Shown: in pieces, positions 1-5,867 of the stretch | Layout: each line of letters opens with the position of its first letter | Numbering within the stretch: position 1 is the first letter of the stretch | Assembly: GCA_026985495.1 (NCBI GenBank) | Contig: JALSQJ010000251.1 | Coordinates: 1 to 6,511 of the forward strand | Reading direction: 5' to 3' | DNA: 6,511 bases | From: Campylobacteraceae bacterium | GTDB lineage: Bacteria > Campylobacterota > Campylobacteria > Campylobacterales > Sulfurovaceae | Translations under genes and position numbers: made by a program | The notes under the pieces: generated by a model | Databases searched by the model: none | What the model saw: the letters and a program-made list of their open reading frames with translations, nothing else | Told to the model about the DNA's origin: nothing

Positions 1-631
1 CATCTTCATCTTTCTCACAAGCGTGATTGATGATTAAGTAGTTCAACAAAGCATCAATGCCATCTAATCCACTCTCCATCGCCTCTTTCATAAGCTCTCG
101 TCGCTCTACAATCGCATACCCAGGCATAAGTTTTCGACGAATGTTGGCTAACTCCTCTTCTTTTTTAACAGTATGAACTGTCGGCATTTGAAAATGGAGT
201 ATATCTCCACCTGCCATCTTCATGCGTGAGCGTAAATGGTGTGTAACTCTCTCTAAAAACTTCTCTTTATCATCTCTATCTATTTTACTATGTTCTATTA
301 GCAACGATACATCAAGATGACAGCGTGGCTCTTCTATGAAAGCTGGTCGTTTACCATCTTTACCAACAGGATTAGCCGTAGCAATAATTGAGTTTGCATA
401 ATCACCTTTTCCTCTAAAAACTTGTAAATCTGTTTTATGACTCACAACAGCCACAGCATTAAACGCCAAATCCTTAAAACCATCGGCATTTAATTTTCGT
501 TGTAATGCATGAACAGCACCCAACCAAGCTGTCATAGCAGGAAATCCAATTGTAAATGGACTAGAGAGTGCATTTGCATTATGTACCAATATATGAGGAA
601 TAAGTAAAACTCTTTTTACACGACTACTCAT
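1..631 (-). CDS. csy2: Csy2 (Cas5f), type I-F Cascade subunit, 3' end cut by window edge
   Basis: Csy2 pairs with Csy1 at the crRNA 5' handle to form the tail of the type I-F surveillance complex. The frame is open from an ATG at 631-629 to the left edge and gives 210 residues. Csy2 proteins are usually about 320 aa, so the C-terminal third is missing. The start MSSRVKRVLLIPHILVHNAN, the RMKMAGGDI segment near residue 135 and LMPGYAIVERRELM near residue 170 match the layout of Csy2 proteins. The ATG overlaps the csy1 TGA by four bases (ATGA, 631-628). A GGGAGGG ribosome site lies at 638-644, six bases before the start. csy3 and csy4 should follow beyond the left edge. The assignment is strong because of the csy1 neighbour and the characteristic segments. 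Confidence 0.93.
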   Translation of the reverse strand, partial: MSSRVKRVLLIPHILVHNANALSSPFTIGFPAMTAWLGAVHALQRKLNADGFKDLAFNAVAVVSHKTDLQVFRGKGDYANSIIATANPVGKDGKRPAFIEEPRCHLDVSLLIEHSKIDRDDKEKFLERVTHHLRSRMKMAGGDILHFQMPTVHTVKKEEELANIRRKLMPGYAIVERRELMKEAMESGLDGIDALLNYLIINHACEKDED

Positions 632-1887
632 CTTAGACCCTCCCTAAACTCTTCTACAATTTTTCTTATATCTTTTAGCTCTTCTGTTCCATTGATGTCA
701 ATATCAGATTTTTTCCATACTTTTTTGTAAGAACTCAAAACCCAATGAGTAATCTCCTCAATCACCTCATCTAGCCACGCATCTTCCTCATCTCTTTTTA
801 CTTCAAATTTACTAAGAAGCCAAATCTTTTGATAGGTTTTAAGCTTTGATGTTTTTTCATAGTACTGCTCTTTTTCAACTTCTCGAACAGACCACATCTG
901 TTCAATGATTTTTTCTACCAATCTAGCATAATGTTTTTTTCTTGCATCTCTCATAGCTACATTAGAATAGTTTGGAACTTTAAATATATTATGTAAAGCA
1001 TCAAATATATATTTGAATTTCCAAGGGTTCAAAGACTCTGAAAAAAAGTTATTTTTAGGAAAATGAATATCTTGTTTTTTCAATTGGGGTGGCATAGAGT
1101 AAAGCAGTTGAGCCTTACCAGCATTTTGAGAGTTTAAAACAGAAATATTTTGAGGTTTTGTACCACCATACGCCATAAGTGTCAAATTATAAATCTCACT
1201 ATATCCCTCTTCTGAAAAAGCATTTTCTCTTCGTAATTTTCTAAGCTCTTTTAGCCCTTCTCTAAATTGTATGGCATCAACTCTTTTTTTCATCTCAAAA
1301 ATCATTCCCGAATTGCTCAATATAGAGAGTTGATGATAAGCATCTTCCACAGGAAAATAGACTTGCTTTATCTTAGAACTGGTTACCAATTCATCAGAAG
1401 AGACAATCATCTCTAAAAATTCTTCTCTTAATTTTTCATAACTTTTACTTTTTATTTTAAGTAGTGATTTAGCTAAATCACTATTTTGTTCTATATGCCA
1501 AATCAACTCTCTACCATCAGGCATTATCAAATTTAAAAACTTATGCACATCTAAAGCAGCCGCATTCCCCAACGCATCACGCTTAACCTCCACATTTCCA
1601 CTTCTCAACAACCCATCTGCTCTCTTTTCAACATCTGCTATAATGGGTGTAACATCGCCATTTTTGTTTTTTCTAGCACTAGGGTGAGAAAAAGTACAAG
1701 GGTGTGTTGCCATAGAAATTTGCCCTGCTCTTTTAGAGGCATTGGGTAACCAAACCTCTAAAGAAAAAAGATTATTACACTCCTTATGCAGTTCTAAAAC
1801 TTCATCTTCTTGCATTGAAGATTTTATCTTACTCTTTAACCAAAGTTCTTTTCTTTCATCAAAGAACTTTGTTACTGTTTCGTTCAT
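628..1887 (-). CDS. csy1: Csy1 (Cas8f), large subunit and PAM reader of the type I-F Cascade
   Basis: Csy1 is the large subunit of the Csy surveillance complex. It holds the crRNA 5' handle with Csy2 and recognises the PAM on target DNA. The protein has 419 aa, close to the family's usual size of about 430. Recognisable segments are ISMATHPCTFSHPSARKN (57-74), GNAAALDVHKFL (107-118), YFPVEDAYHQL (177-187) and GGTKPQNIS followed by LNS (241-253). From memory of the Pseudomonas aeruginosa structure, PAM contacts use N111, K247 and N250. The equivalents here appear to be N108, K244 and N247, all present, so a CC PAM is expected. The ATG has an AAGGAG site at 1895-1900 with a 7-base spacing. The stop overlaps csy2. 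It is the first gene after the toxin and small-RNA insert, so it probably needs its own promoter in 1888-2050, but I see no clear -35/-10 pair on this strand. Confidence 0.96.
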   Translation of the reverse strand: MNETVTKFFDERKELWLKSKIKSSMQEDEVLELHKECNNLFSLEVWLPNASKRAGQISMATHPCTFSHPSARKNKNGDVTPIIADVEKRADGLLRSGNVEVKRDALGNAAALDVHKFLNLIMPDGRELIWHIEQNSDLAKSLLKIKSKSYEKLREEFLEMIVSSDELVTSSKIKQVYFPVEDAYHQLSILSNSGMIFEMKKRVDAIQFREGLKELRKLRRENAFSEEGYSEIYNLTLMAYGGTKPQNISVLNSQNAGKAQLLYSMPPQLKKQDIHFPKNNFFSESLNPWKFKYIFDALHNIFKVPNYSNVAMRDARKKHYARLVEKIIEQMWSVREVEKEQYYEKTSKLKTYQKIWLLSKFEVKRDEEDAWLDEVIEEITHWVLSSYKKVWKKSDIDINGTEELKDIRKIVEEFREGLR

Positions 1888-1901
1888 CTTTATTCTCCTT
1901 T

Positions 1902-1930
1902 TTGACTTATTAATAATTATTAGATATAAT
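1902..1930 (+). promoter_or_regulatory. Near-consensus sigma70 promoter firing on the plus strand
   Basis: TTGACT at 1902-1907 and TATAAT at 1925-1930 are separated by exactly 17 bp. This is the best -35/-10 pair I found in the window. Transcription would start near 1936-1938, immediately before the first hairpin of the GC-rich segment, and run against all the cas genes. It lies directly upstream of the csy1 ribosome site on the other strand, so its activity could interfere with csy1 expression. Confidence 0.65.
1911..1922. promoter_or_regulatory. 12-bp perfect palindrome inside the plus-strand promoter spacer
   Basis: TAATAATTATTA is perfectly self-complementary and lies between the -35 and -10 of the plus-strand promoter, about 25-35 bp upstream of the csy1 ATG. 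It could be an operator for a dimeric repressor acting on the small RNA, on csy1, or on both. It is all A/T in an AT-rich spacer, so chance is a real alternative. Confidence 0.25.
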
Positions 1931-1936
1931 ACGCTT

Positions 1937-2055
1937 GCAGAGACTCTTCTCTGGATATAAAACCATCGGAGTTCGTTTCGGACGTTAAGCTAGAGATTAC
2001 TTCGGTAAGGCATTGGCAAACACCCGTAAAATTTAGCAGTTTTTGGTCTGCTAAT
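1937..2055 (+). ncRNA. Putative structured small RNA of unknown family, antisense to the operon
   Basis: No gene is seen in the 163 bases between csy1 and the 135-codon gene, but bases 1931-2030 are 45% GC by hand count, clearly above the AT-rich surroundings. A strong plus-strand promoter ends just before it. The hairpins are: a 6-bp stem with a CTCT loop (1938-1953); a 5-bp stem with one G-U pair (1971-1983); a 4-bp stem capped by a C(UUCG)G tetraloop (1997-2008); and a 7-bp stem (2033-2054) near the likely 3' end. The G-U pair and the UUCG loop make structural sense only on the plus strand. The boundaries are estimates. I do not recognise the family. It could be an independent regulator, an antitoxin RNA for the neighbouring toxin-like gene, or a structured csy1 leader read on the other strand. 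Confidence 0.45.
2033..2054. terminator. Inverted repeat at the 3' ends of the small RNA and the toxin-like gene, possible weak bidirectional terminator
   Basis: TTAGCAG (2033-2039) and CTGCTAA (2048-2054) form a 7-bp stem with an 8-base loop. The stem includes the TAG stop of the minus-strand gene at 2051-2053. On the minus strand it is followed by AATTTTACG, and on the plus strand by TCTTTC, so both U-tracts are poor. It may still slow or stabilise the ends of two convergent transcripts. Efficient intrinsic termination is doubtful. Confidence 0.4.
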
Positions 2056-2458
2056 CTTTCACAAAAAGCGTTTTTAACTCTAACCTTTTTTCTCTATGAA
2101 TTTTTAACTTTACCAACTTAACCGTATCACTGTTATATTTTTTATAAAATTCTAAACTCACCAAAGAAACTCCTGTCTTATGGTCTCTAGTTACACTCTT
2201 TTCTACTGTAAAAAATGTCTCAAGAATGTCTAAAATTTCACAAATATACTCTATGTCTGTTGCATGACCTTTATGAACATGTCTAACACTATGACTGGAA
2301 ATAATACCCATGTAGCCTTCTAAATTCAAATATAATTTCTTTTTTACACGTTCAATCGTAATGCAAGAAATCGGAAAAGAGAGTTCATCATTATATTGTT
2401 TATCCAGAATAGATTTTTCAACAAATGTACATATCTCTTCACGTGTCAATGCTAACAC
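2051..2458 (-). CDS. Small PBECR-like (BECR-fold) RNase, putative Cascade-repressed toxin
   Basis: This 135-codon protein is not a Cas family I recognise. The C-terminal 85 residues resemble phage-type Barnase-EndoU-ColicinE5/D-RelE (PBECR) nuclease domains. These have a strand running into a helix with SSHSVRHVHKGH (54-65, with R59, H60 and H65 as candidate active-site residues), a helical stretch DIEYICEILDILETFF (68-83), and two strands ending in LELKTLFVKD (126-135, T130). This assignment is by eye. If correct, it would cleave RNA in the cytoplasm. There is no signal peptide or membrane segment. The GTG start at 2458-2456 is fixed by an in-frame TAA at 2464-2462 and an AGGAG site 7 bases upstream. 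No protein antitoxin gene is adjacent. Instead, a mini-CRISPR occupies its leader, which suggests that the Csy complex itself keeps it silent. Alternatives are a Cas accessory protein or an unrelated cargo gene. That it is a gene is firm; the function is moderate to weak. Confidence 0.6.
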   Translation of the reverse strand: MLALTREEICTFVEKSILDKQYNDELSFPISCITIERVKKKLYLNLEGYMGIISSHSVRHVHKGHATDIEYICEILDILETFFTVEKSVTRDHKTGVSLVSLEFYKKYNSDTVKLVKLKIHREKRLELKTLFVKD

Positions 2459-2465
2459 TAATTAA

Positions 2466-2470
2466 CTCCT
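2466..2470 (-). promoter_or_regulatory. Ribosome binding site that fixes the GTG start
   Basis: AGGAG on the minus strand lies seven bases before the GTG at 2458. An in-frame stop two codons upstream excludes a longer protein. The site is about 17 bases downstream of the predicted Csy4 cleavage point in the second pseudo-repeat, so a processed mRNA would keep its ribosome site. Confidence 0.75.
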
Positions 2471-2479
2471 TTCTATGTT

Positions 2480-2557
2480 TATATAAACTACTTACACAGT
2501 AGTTCACAGTAGTCACTAATTATCTATCATTTCTAAACTATCTATTCGACATTTTAA
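2480..2557 (-). CRISPR. Degenerate one-spacer type I-F mini-CRISPR (pseudo-repeat, 22-nt spacer, pseudo-repeat)
   Basis: The first pseudo-repeat (2557-2530) matches the typical I-F repeat, as I recall it, at 18 of 28 positions. It keeps the 3' handle TTTAGAAA and a 4-bp stem (TGTC/GATA) around a GAATA loop. The second (2507-2480) matches at 19 of 28. It has a perfect stem CTACT/AGTAG around loop GTGTA, in the same place as the canonical CTGCC-GTGTA-GGCAG, and the changes in the stem are compensatory. The pseudo-spacer is 2529-2508 (22 nt; genuine I-F spacers are 32). The array reads in the operon direction, between the -10 region at 2564-2569 and the toxin-like gene. Both repeats have degenerated too far for this to be an active acquisition site. 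It resembles the creA antitoxin loci of CreTA modules. Confidence 0.75.
2488..2537 (-). ncRNA. Predicted crRNA-like RNA processed from the mini-CRISPR
   Basis: Csy4 (Cas6f) normally cuts at the 3' base of the repeat stem, after position 20. Applied here, the cuts fall after 2538 and 2488. They leave a 50-nt RNA: an 8-nt 5' handle UUUAGAAA (2537-2530), a 22-nt guide (2529-2508) and a 20-nt 3' handle with the intact stem-loop (2507-2488). The canonical product is 60 nt. The first stem is imperfect (A opposite G at its base, one G-U pair), so upstream cleavage may be slow, or the 5' end may be trimmed from a nearby transcription start. Confidence 0.6.
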
Positions 2558-2576
2558 TCAATTATTATATATCAGG
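2553..2576 (-). promoter_or_regulatory. Promoter of mini-CRISPR and toxin-like gene, overlapping the predicted self-protospacer with CC PAM
   Basis: On the minus strand a CC (2576-2575) is followed directly by a 22-base stretch (2574-2553) that resembles the pseudo-spacer at 16 of 22 positions. Mismatches are at 6, 12, 14, 18, 21 and 22. The first halves read TGATAGATAAT (guide) and TGATATATAAT (target). The target contains a perfect -10 TATAAT at 2569-2564, preceded by TG at 2574-2573. No good -35 is seen. Transcription would start near 2557, at the first base of the mini-array. A Csy complex bound here would cover the -10 and block the promoter. Confidence 0.65.
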
Positions 2577-2579
2577 AAA

Positions 2580-2585
2580 ATTATA
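2580..2585 (-). promoter_or_regulatory. Second, upstream -10-like TATAAT
   Basis: GATATAAT on the minus strand ends at 2580, with its TATAAT 16 bases upstream of the other TATAAT. No -35 is visible for it either. A start from this element would be near 2573, inside the predicted protospacer, so it would also be blocked by a bound Csy complex. Confidence 0.3.
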
Positions 2586-2600
2586 TCTTTTTCATCTTTA

Positions 2601-5600
2601 CTAAACCTTAACCAACCCAAACATATTACTATACTCATAACTACTATCTTCATAAGCATTAAAACTAAGCTCTCCAAACTTCAAAGAGACATCATACTTA
2701 GATAAATCTCTTTTTATAGCCTGTTGTTCAATTAACACATTATAATCTCTTTGTAACCATGCTCGTTGATTAAAGAATTCATCTGCTTCAACCTTTTTAA
2801 TTCGTAAAACCTCTCCTCTATCCATAGGGTTATCAGAAATATCTACGATAATCTTTCCAAACTTATCATATTCAGTGAAGATATATCCATCTATATTTTC
2901 ATCATATACTAAAAAAACATTCATACTTGGGCTACTTTTTCTAAAGGGATGAAAATATTGAGGGTGGGCTGTCAAAAAGTGTGACCCCTCTAAATAACCT
3001 TGAAAAGTATCTGCTTCTACTCCCTCATAATCGGTTAAATCTCGCTCTGTCATAAAATGTTCCAAATCAGATAATGAGCCTTTTTCATTTAGCTTCTTAG
3101 GTTTTTTGATACGCAAGGTTGCATCTAAACATTTTTCTACTTGCTTTACATCTATAAGCTCTGAGATATTATGACTCTTTAAAGTAAAATCAATCTCATA
3201 ACCAGGTCTATTAAAACTTCTAATCGTATCATCATTGACTCTAAAAGATTTTAAGTTGTACTGCATCAAAGCAATATTGGGTTTATCTACAACCTCAATT
3301 CTGTGTCGTCTAACACGTCCTGCCATCTGAATAATAGAACGAAATGAAGAGGGTTCAATAACTGCCCAATCAAAATCATGGTCACGCCCTACCTCCTCTA
3401 CTGGTGTAGCCACTACTATAAATATCATGTTTTTACTAAAACATCCATCTAAATGAGAACGCAAAATAGCATTTGTAAATGTAATAGCTTCTTTTTCATT
3501 TTCTCCTTTTCTGTTTAACACCTCATCTAAATGTTTCTCTTGCTCATGACGTAAAAGTAGCACTTGATTTGAATGATAGCTCATAACTCTTACCTCTATG
3601 TCGCTTGGATACTCTGCCAACATCAAAAACTTACTTAAAGCCACACAAGGTTGAATATTTGCCATACGCACAACACCAAAAGAGACATTAATGTTTGTCT
3701 CCTTATCTACACTATTATGCTCCCTATGTTTTTGGATTAAAGCATCTTTTATCTTAGAAAAATAGAGACTATCATCTCCTCCTATCTCATCTTTACACGC
3801 CACAATATCAACTTTTCTTTTTACCATCTCTTTGGCAAGTTTAGCAACACGTTTATCTATAAAAGAGCTATGATAATTAGCATACTCCTCTATGGCACTA
3901 TTGCTCTTAAAAGCGTTTATCACAACAGCCTTTGTCTGAAATTCATCTATCCAAGCCGTAACAATCTCCTCTTTAGCCTCTCTTGTTTTACAAAAAAGTT
4001 GCCACCCCTTTTTATAGGCATTAAAATACCCCTCTGCCAAATCAGGTGGAATAGTGGCTGATGAAATCATAACCTTACGCCCCAACATTCCTGCTAAGTG
4101 AACCAATCGACCAATAGCAATAAGGTCAGAACCTGTAAAATCATCTATCTCATCAATGACCAAATCTGAACTCATTAAACGCAATGAAGGCAAGATATAT
4201 TTACCCCCTCTTTTTGTCGTAACAGCACCCATAATATGGTCAATGGTACAAACAAGCAAGGGTGCATGAAGAAAAGCCTTATATTTCTCTCTTCTAAGGA
4301 GTGTACTCAAACCCTCTGTGGGCATAGGAAAATCATACTCTATCTCTTCATCTAACAATGCTTCTTCTGATTCTGAACCATAATCTTCATAAGACTCCTC
4401 TTTTATCTGTTCATCATGTAACTCTTTTACAGCTTTAGAACCAATAAGTACGGCTAATTCATCCTCTTCTAACTTTATCTTCTCTTTGTACTCTCTACCT
4501 GTTTGTAGCGTCAAAGTCCGAAGCCCAAGAGCTAAAATATAACGTAAACTTTTTTTATCTTCTGAAACTGCTCTCATTATTTTAGCATTGGCAAAAGTTT
4601 TACCACAACCTGTACTTGCCATATTGACAGCAAAAAAACCTTGCCTAACATCAGTGTCAAATATCGGTTCTATTTTTTTAACAGCCTTATCTTGCCAAGA
4701 AAAAGCTTTTGGACTTGCTCTTTTTAAAGCCCTATTATCTTTTACACATTCAAACTCTTTTTCAAAAGCAGGTAGATAGTGTACTGTCTGAAGAGCTTGT
4801 TTCATTACACCACAAAGATGCTCATCAAGTTTCTGCTTCATCTTTTTTCTCTTTTGGTCTGTGTTCGCAAAAAGCCCAATATTCTCGTTCCAATTTTCAT
4901 CTCTATCTTGTGAAGAGTAGTTATGGTCTCCTAACATCAAAGTCAATCGTGCATAGTGAAGCACAATCCTATAAGAACCATCACTCATAGACTCATTGAG
5001 CAAATCCATCTCTTTACTCATACGGTTAGACCACTTTTTAAGCTCTTTTAACCATCTGTTGGCGTTACTCAAAAGACCTTTGGGAAAGATAAAACATTGT
5101 TTTAGTCGTTCTTCATCCTCATCATAACTATTTTCATAACCCCACTCTTTTGTAACATACTTTAAAATATCATCAATCGTATCAGCCTCTTCATCTTGCC
5201 AATCTTCTATATTCTCTAACTCTAATGGCAGTCGATGATGAGAAACAATCAACCACATAATAAGTTTTGCAGAGTTTGGAAGATTTTTAAGAACTTTAGA
5301 GTCTAAGGCTTTAATATTCTCTTTTAAAGTCTCTTCTTCTATCTCTCCATTAGCTAAACGCTCAAGCCAATTTTCACTATTTTGAGTAATAAACGCATTG
5401 AGTAACATACAAGAAATCCACTCATGGCGAATGGGGTCACCTTTTTTTGTCGAAGATTTTAGTTTTTCTTGAAAAAGTTGGGTAGCTTTTCCCCAATCAT
5501 GAAGCAAAGCTGAAAGTGCTACCAAAGATTTAATGAGAGGCAAATACTTCCAATCACTCTCTTTGTAGTTATCTAAAATTGTTTTTTGTGTTCTATTTAC

Positions 5601-5867
5601 AGGCACAATCCCCTCCCCATTAAACCTATCTCTATTTCCAACAATCCACATAAGTTCTACTCTTCGACTACTACGAACCCAATGGCAACTCACAGCCGTA
5701 CTCTTTGAGGCTGTTTTTCTAAGAAGTTTTTTAACAGCTTTGAGCCCTTCCATTGTAATGATGGTTTGCCATGTGTTATCGCCTATTCTATTGGCAAAAG
5801 AGTCTAATACTCTTCTTGTTTTTTTGAGGGCATTTTTTTCGCATTGAGAGATAAATGTGACTATCAT
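2601..5867 (-). CDS. cas2-3: Cas2-Cas3 fusion nuclease-helicase of type I-F (Cas2/3)
   Basis: In type I-F, Cas3 destroys targets marked by the Csy complex. Its fused Cas2 domain pairs with Cas1 for spacer integration. The protein has 1088 aa, the usual size. Domains in order: Cas2 (about 1-95, MIVTFISQCEKNALKKTRRV); HD nuclease with LLHDWGK (H123, D124), H148, SHH (H210, H211) and GDH (D314, H315); helicase with Walker A ASTGCGKT (417-424), DEID box (572-575), SAT (603-605) and motif VI QMAGRVRRHR (847-856); then a C-terminal accessory domain. All catalytic residues I can identify are intact, so target degradation should work. Its ATG overlaps the cas1 TGA by four bases and has only a weak ribosome site, implying translational coupling. 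It ends just before the -10 elements of the mini-CRISPR, and I see no terminator hairpin between them, so read-through into the mini-array is likely. Confidence 0.97.
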   Translation of the reverse strand: MIVTFISQCEKNALKKTRRVLDSFANRIGDNTWQTIITMEGLKAVKKLLRKTASKSTAVSCHWVRSSRRVELMWIVGNRDRFNGEGIVPVNRTQKTILDNYKESDWKYLPLIKSLVALSALLHDWGKATQLFQEKLKSSTKKGDPIRHEWISCMLLNAFITQNSENWLERLANGEIEEETLKENIKALDSKVLKNLPNSAKLIMWLIVSHHRLPLELENIEDWQDEEADTIDDILKYVTKEWGYENSYDEDEERLKQCFIFPKGLLSNANRWLKELKKWSNRMSKEMDLLNESMSDGSYRIVLHYARLTLMLGDHNYSSQDRDENWNENIGLFANTDQKRKKMKQKLDEHLCGVMKQALQTVHYLPAFEKEFECVKDNRALKRASPKAFSWQDKAVKKIEPIFDTDVRQGFFAVNMASTGCGKTFANAKIMRAVSEDKKSLRYILALGLRTLTLQTGREYKEKIKLEEDELAVLIGSKAVKELHDEQIKEESYEDYGSESEEALLDEEIEYDFPMPTEGLSTLLRREKYKAFLHAPLLVCTIDHIMGAVTTKRGGKYILPSLRLMSSDLVIDEIDDFTGSDLIAIGRLVHLAGMLGRKVMISSATIPPDLAEGYFNAYKKGWQLFCKTREAKEEIVTAWIDEFQTKAVVINAFKSNSAIEEYANYHSSFIDKRVAKLAKEMVKRKVDIVACKDEIGGDDSLYFSKIKDALIQKHREHNSVDKETNINVSFGVVRMANIQPCVALSKFLMLAEYPSDIEVRVMSYHSNQVLLLRHEQEKHLDEVLNRKGENEKEAITFTNAILRSHLDGCFSKNMIFIVVATPVEEVGRDHDFDWAVIEPSSFRSIIQMAGRVRRHRIEVVDKPNIALMQYNLKSFRVNDDTIRSFNRPGYEIDFTLKSHNISELIDVKQVEKCLDATLRIKKPKKLNEKGSLSDLEHFMTERDLTDYEGVEADTFQGYLEGSHFLTAHPQYFHPFRKSSPSMNVFLVYDENIDGYIFTEYDKFGKIIVDISDNPMDRGEVLRIKKVEADEFFNQRAWLQRDYNVLIEQQAIKRDLSKYDVSLKFGELSFNAYEDSSYEYSNMFGLVKV

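Noticed and set aside
1908..1932. Possible second target of the mini-CRISPR guide near csy1 (shared TAGATA..AAT)
   Set aside because: There is no CC PAM and the seed bases 1-3 do not match. The likeness is shared promoter-type AT sequence only.
1742..1960. Plus-strand open frame of 72 codons
   Set aside because: It lies mostly antisense inside csy1, has no ribosome site of note and a low-complexity S/L/F composition. It is a shadow of csy1.
1984..1990. GTTAAGC matching the integron attC core GTTRRRY
   Set aside because: No matching inverse core is found at a sensible distance and there is no integrase or cassette context. A 7-base degenerate match is expected by chance.
1961..2026. Resemblance of scattered words (GTTAAGC, ACACCCG) to 5S rRNA
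   Set aside because: The words are in the wrong order and the 5S helices cannot be formed, so it is not a 5S gene or fragment.
3870..4990. Three plus-strand open frames of 63-93 codons within the cas2-3 region
   Set aside because: They are fully antisense to conserved helicase and HD-domain coding sequence, with no supporting start signals.
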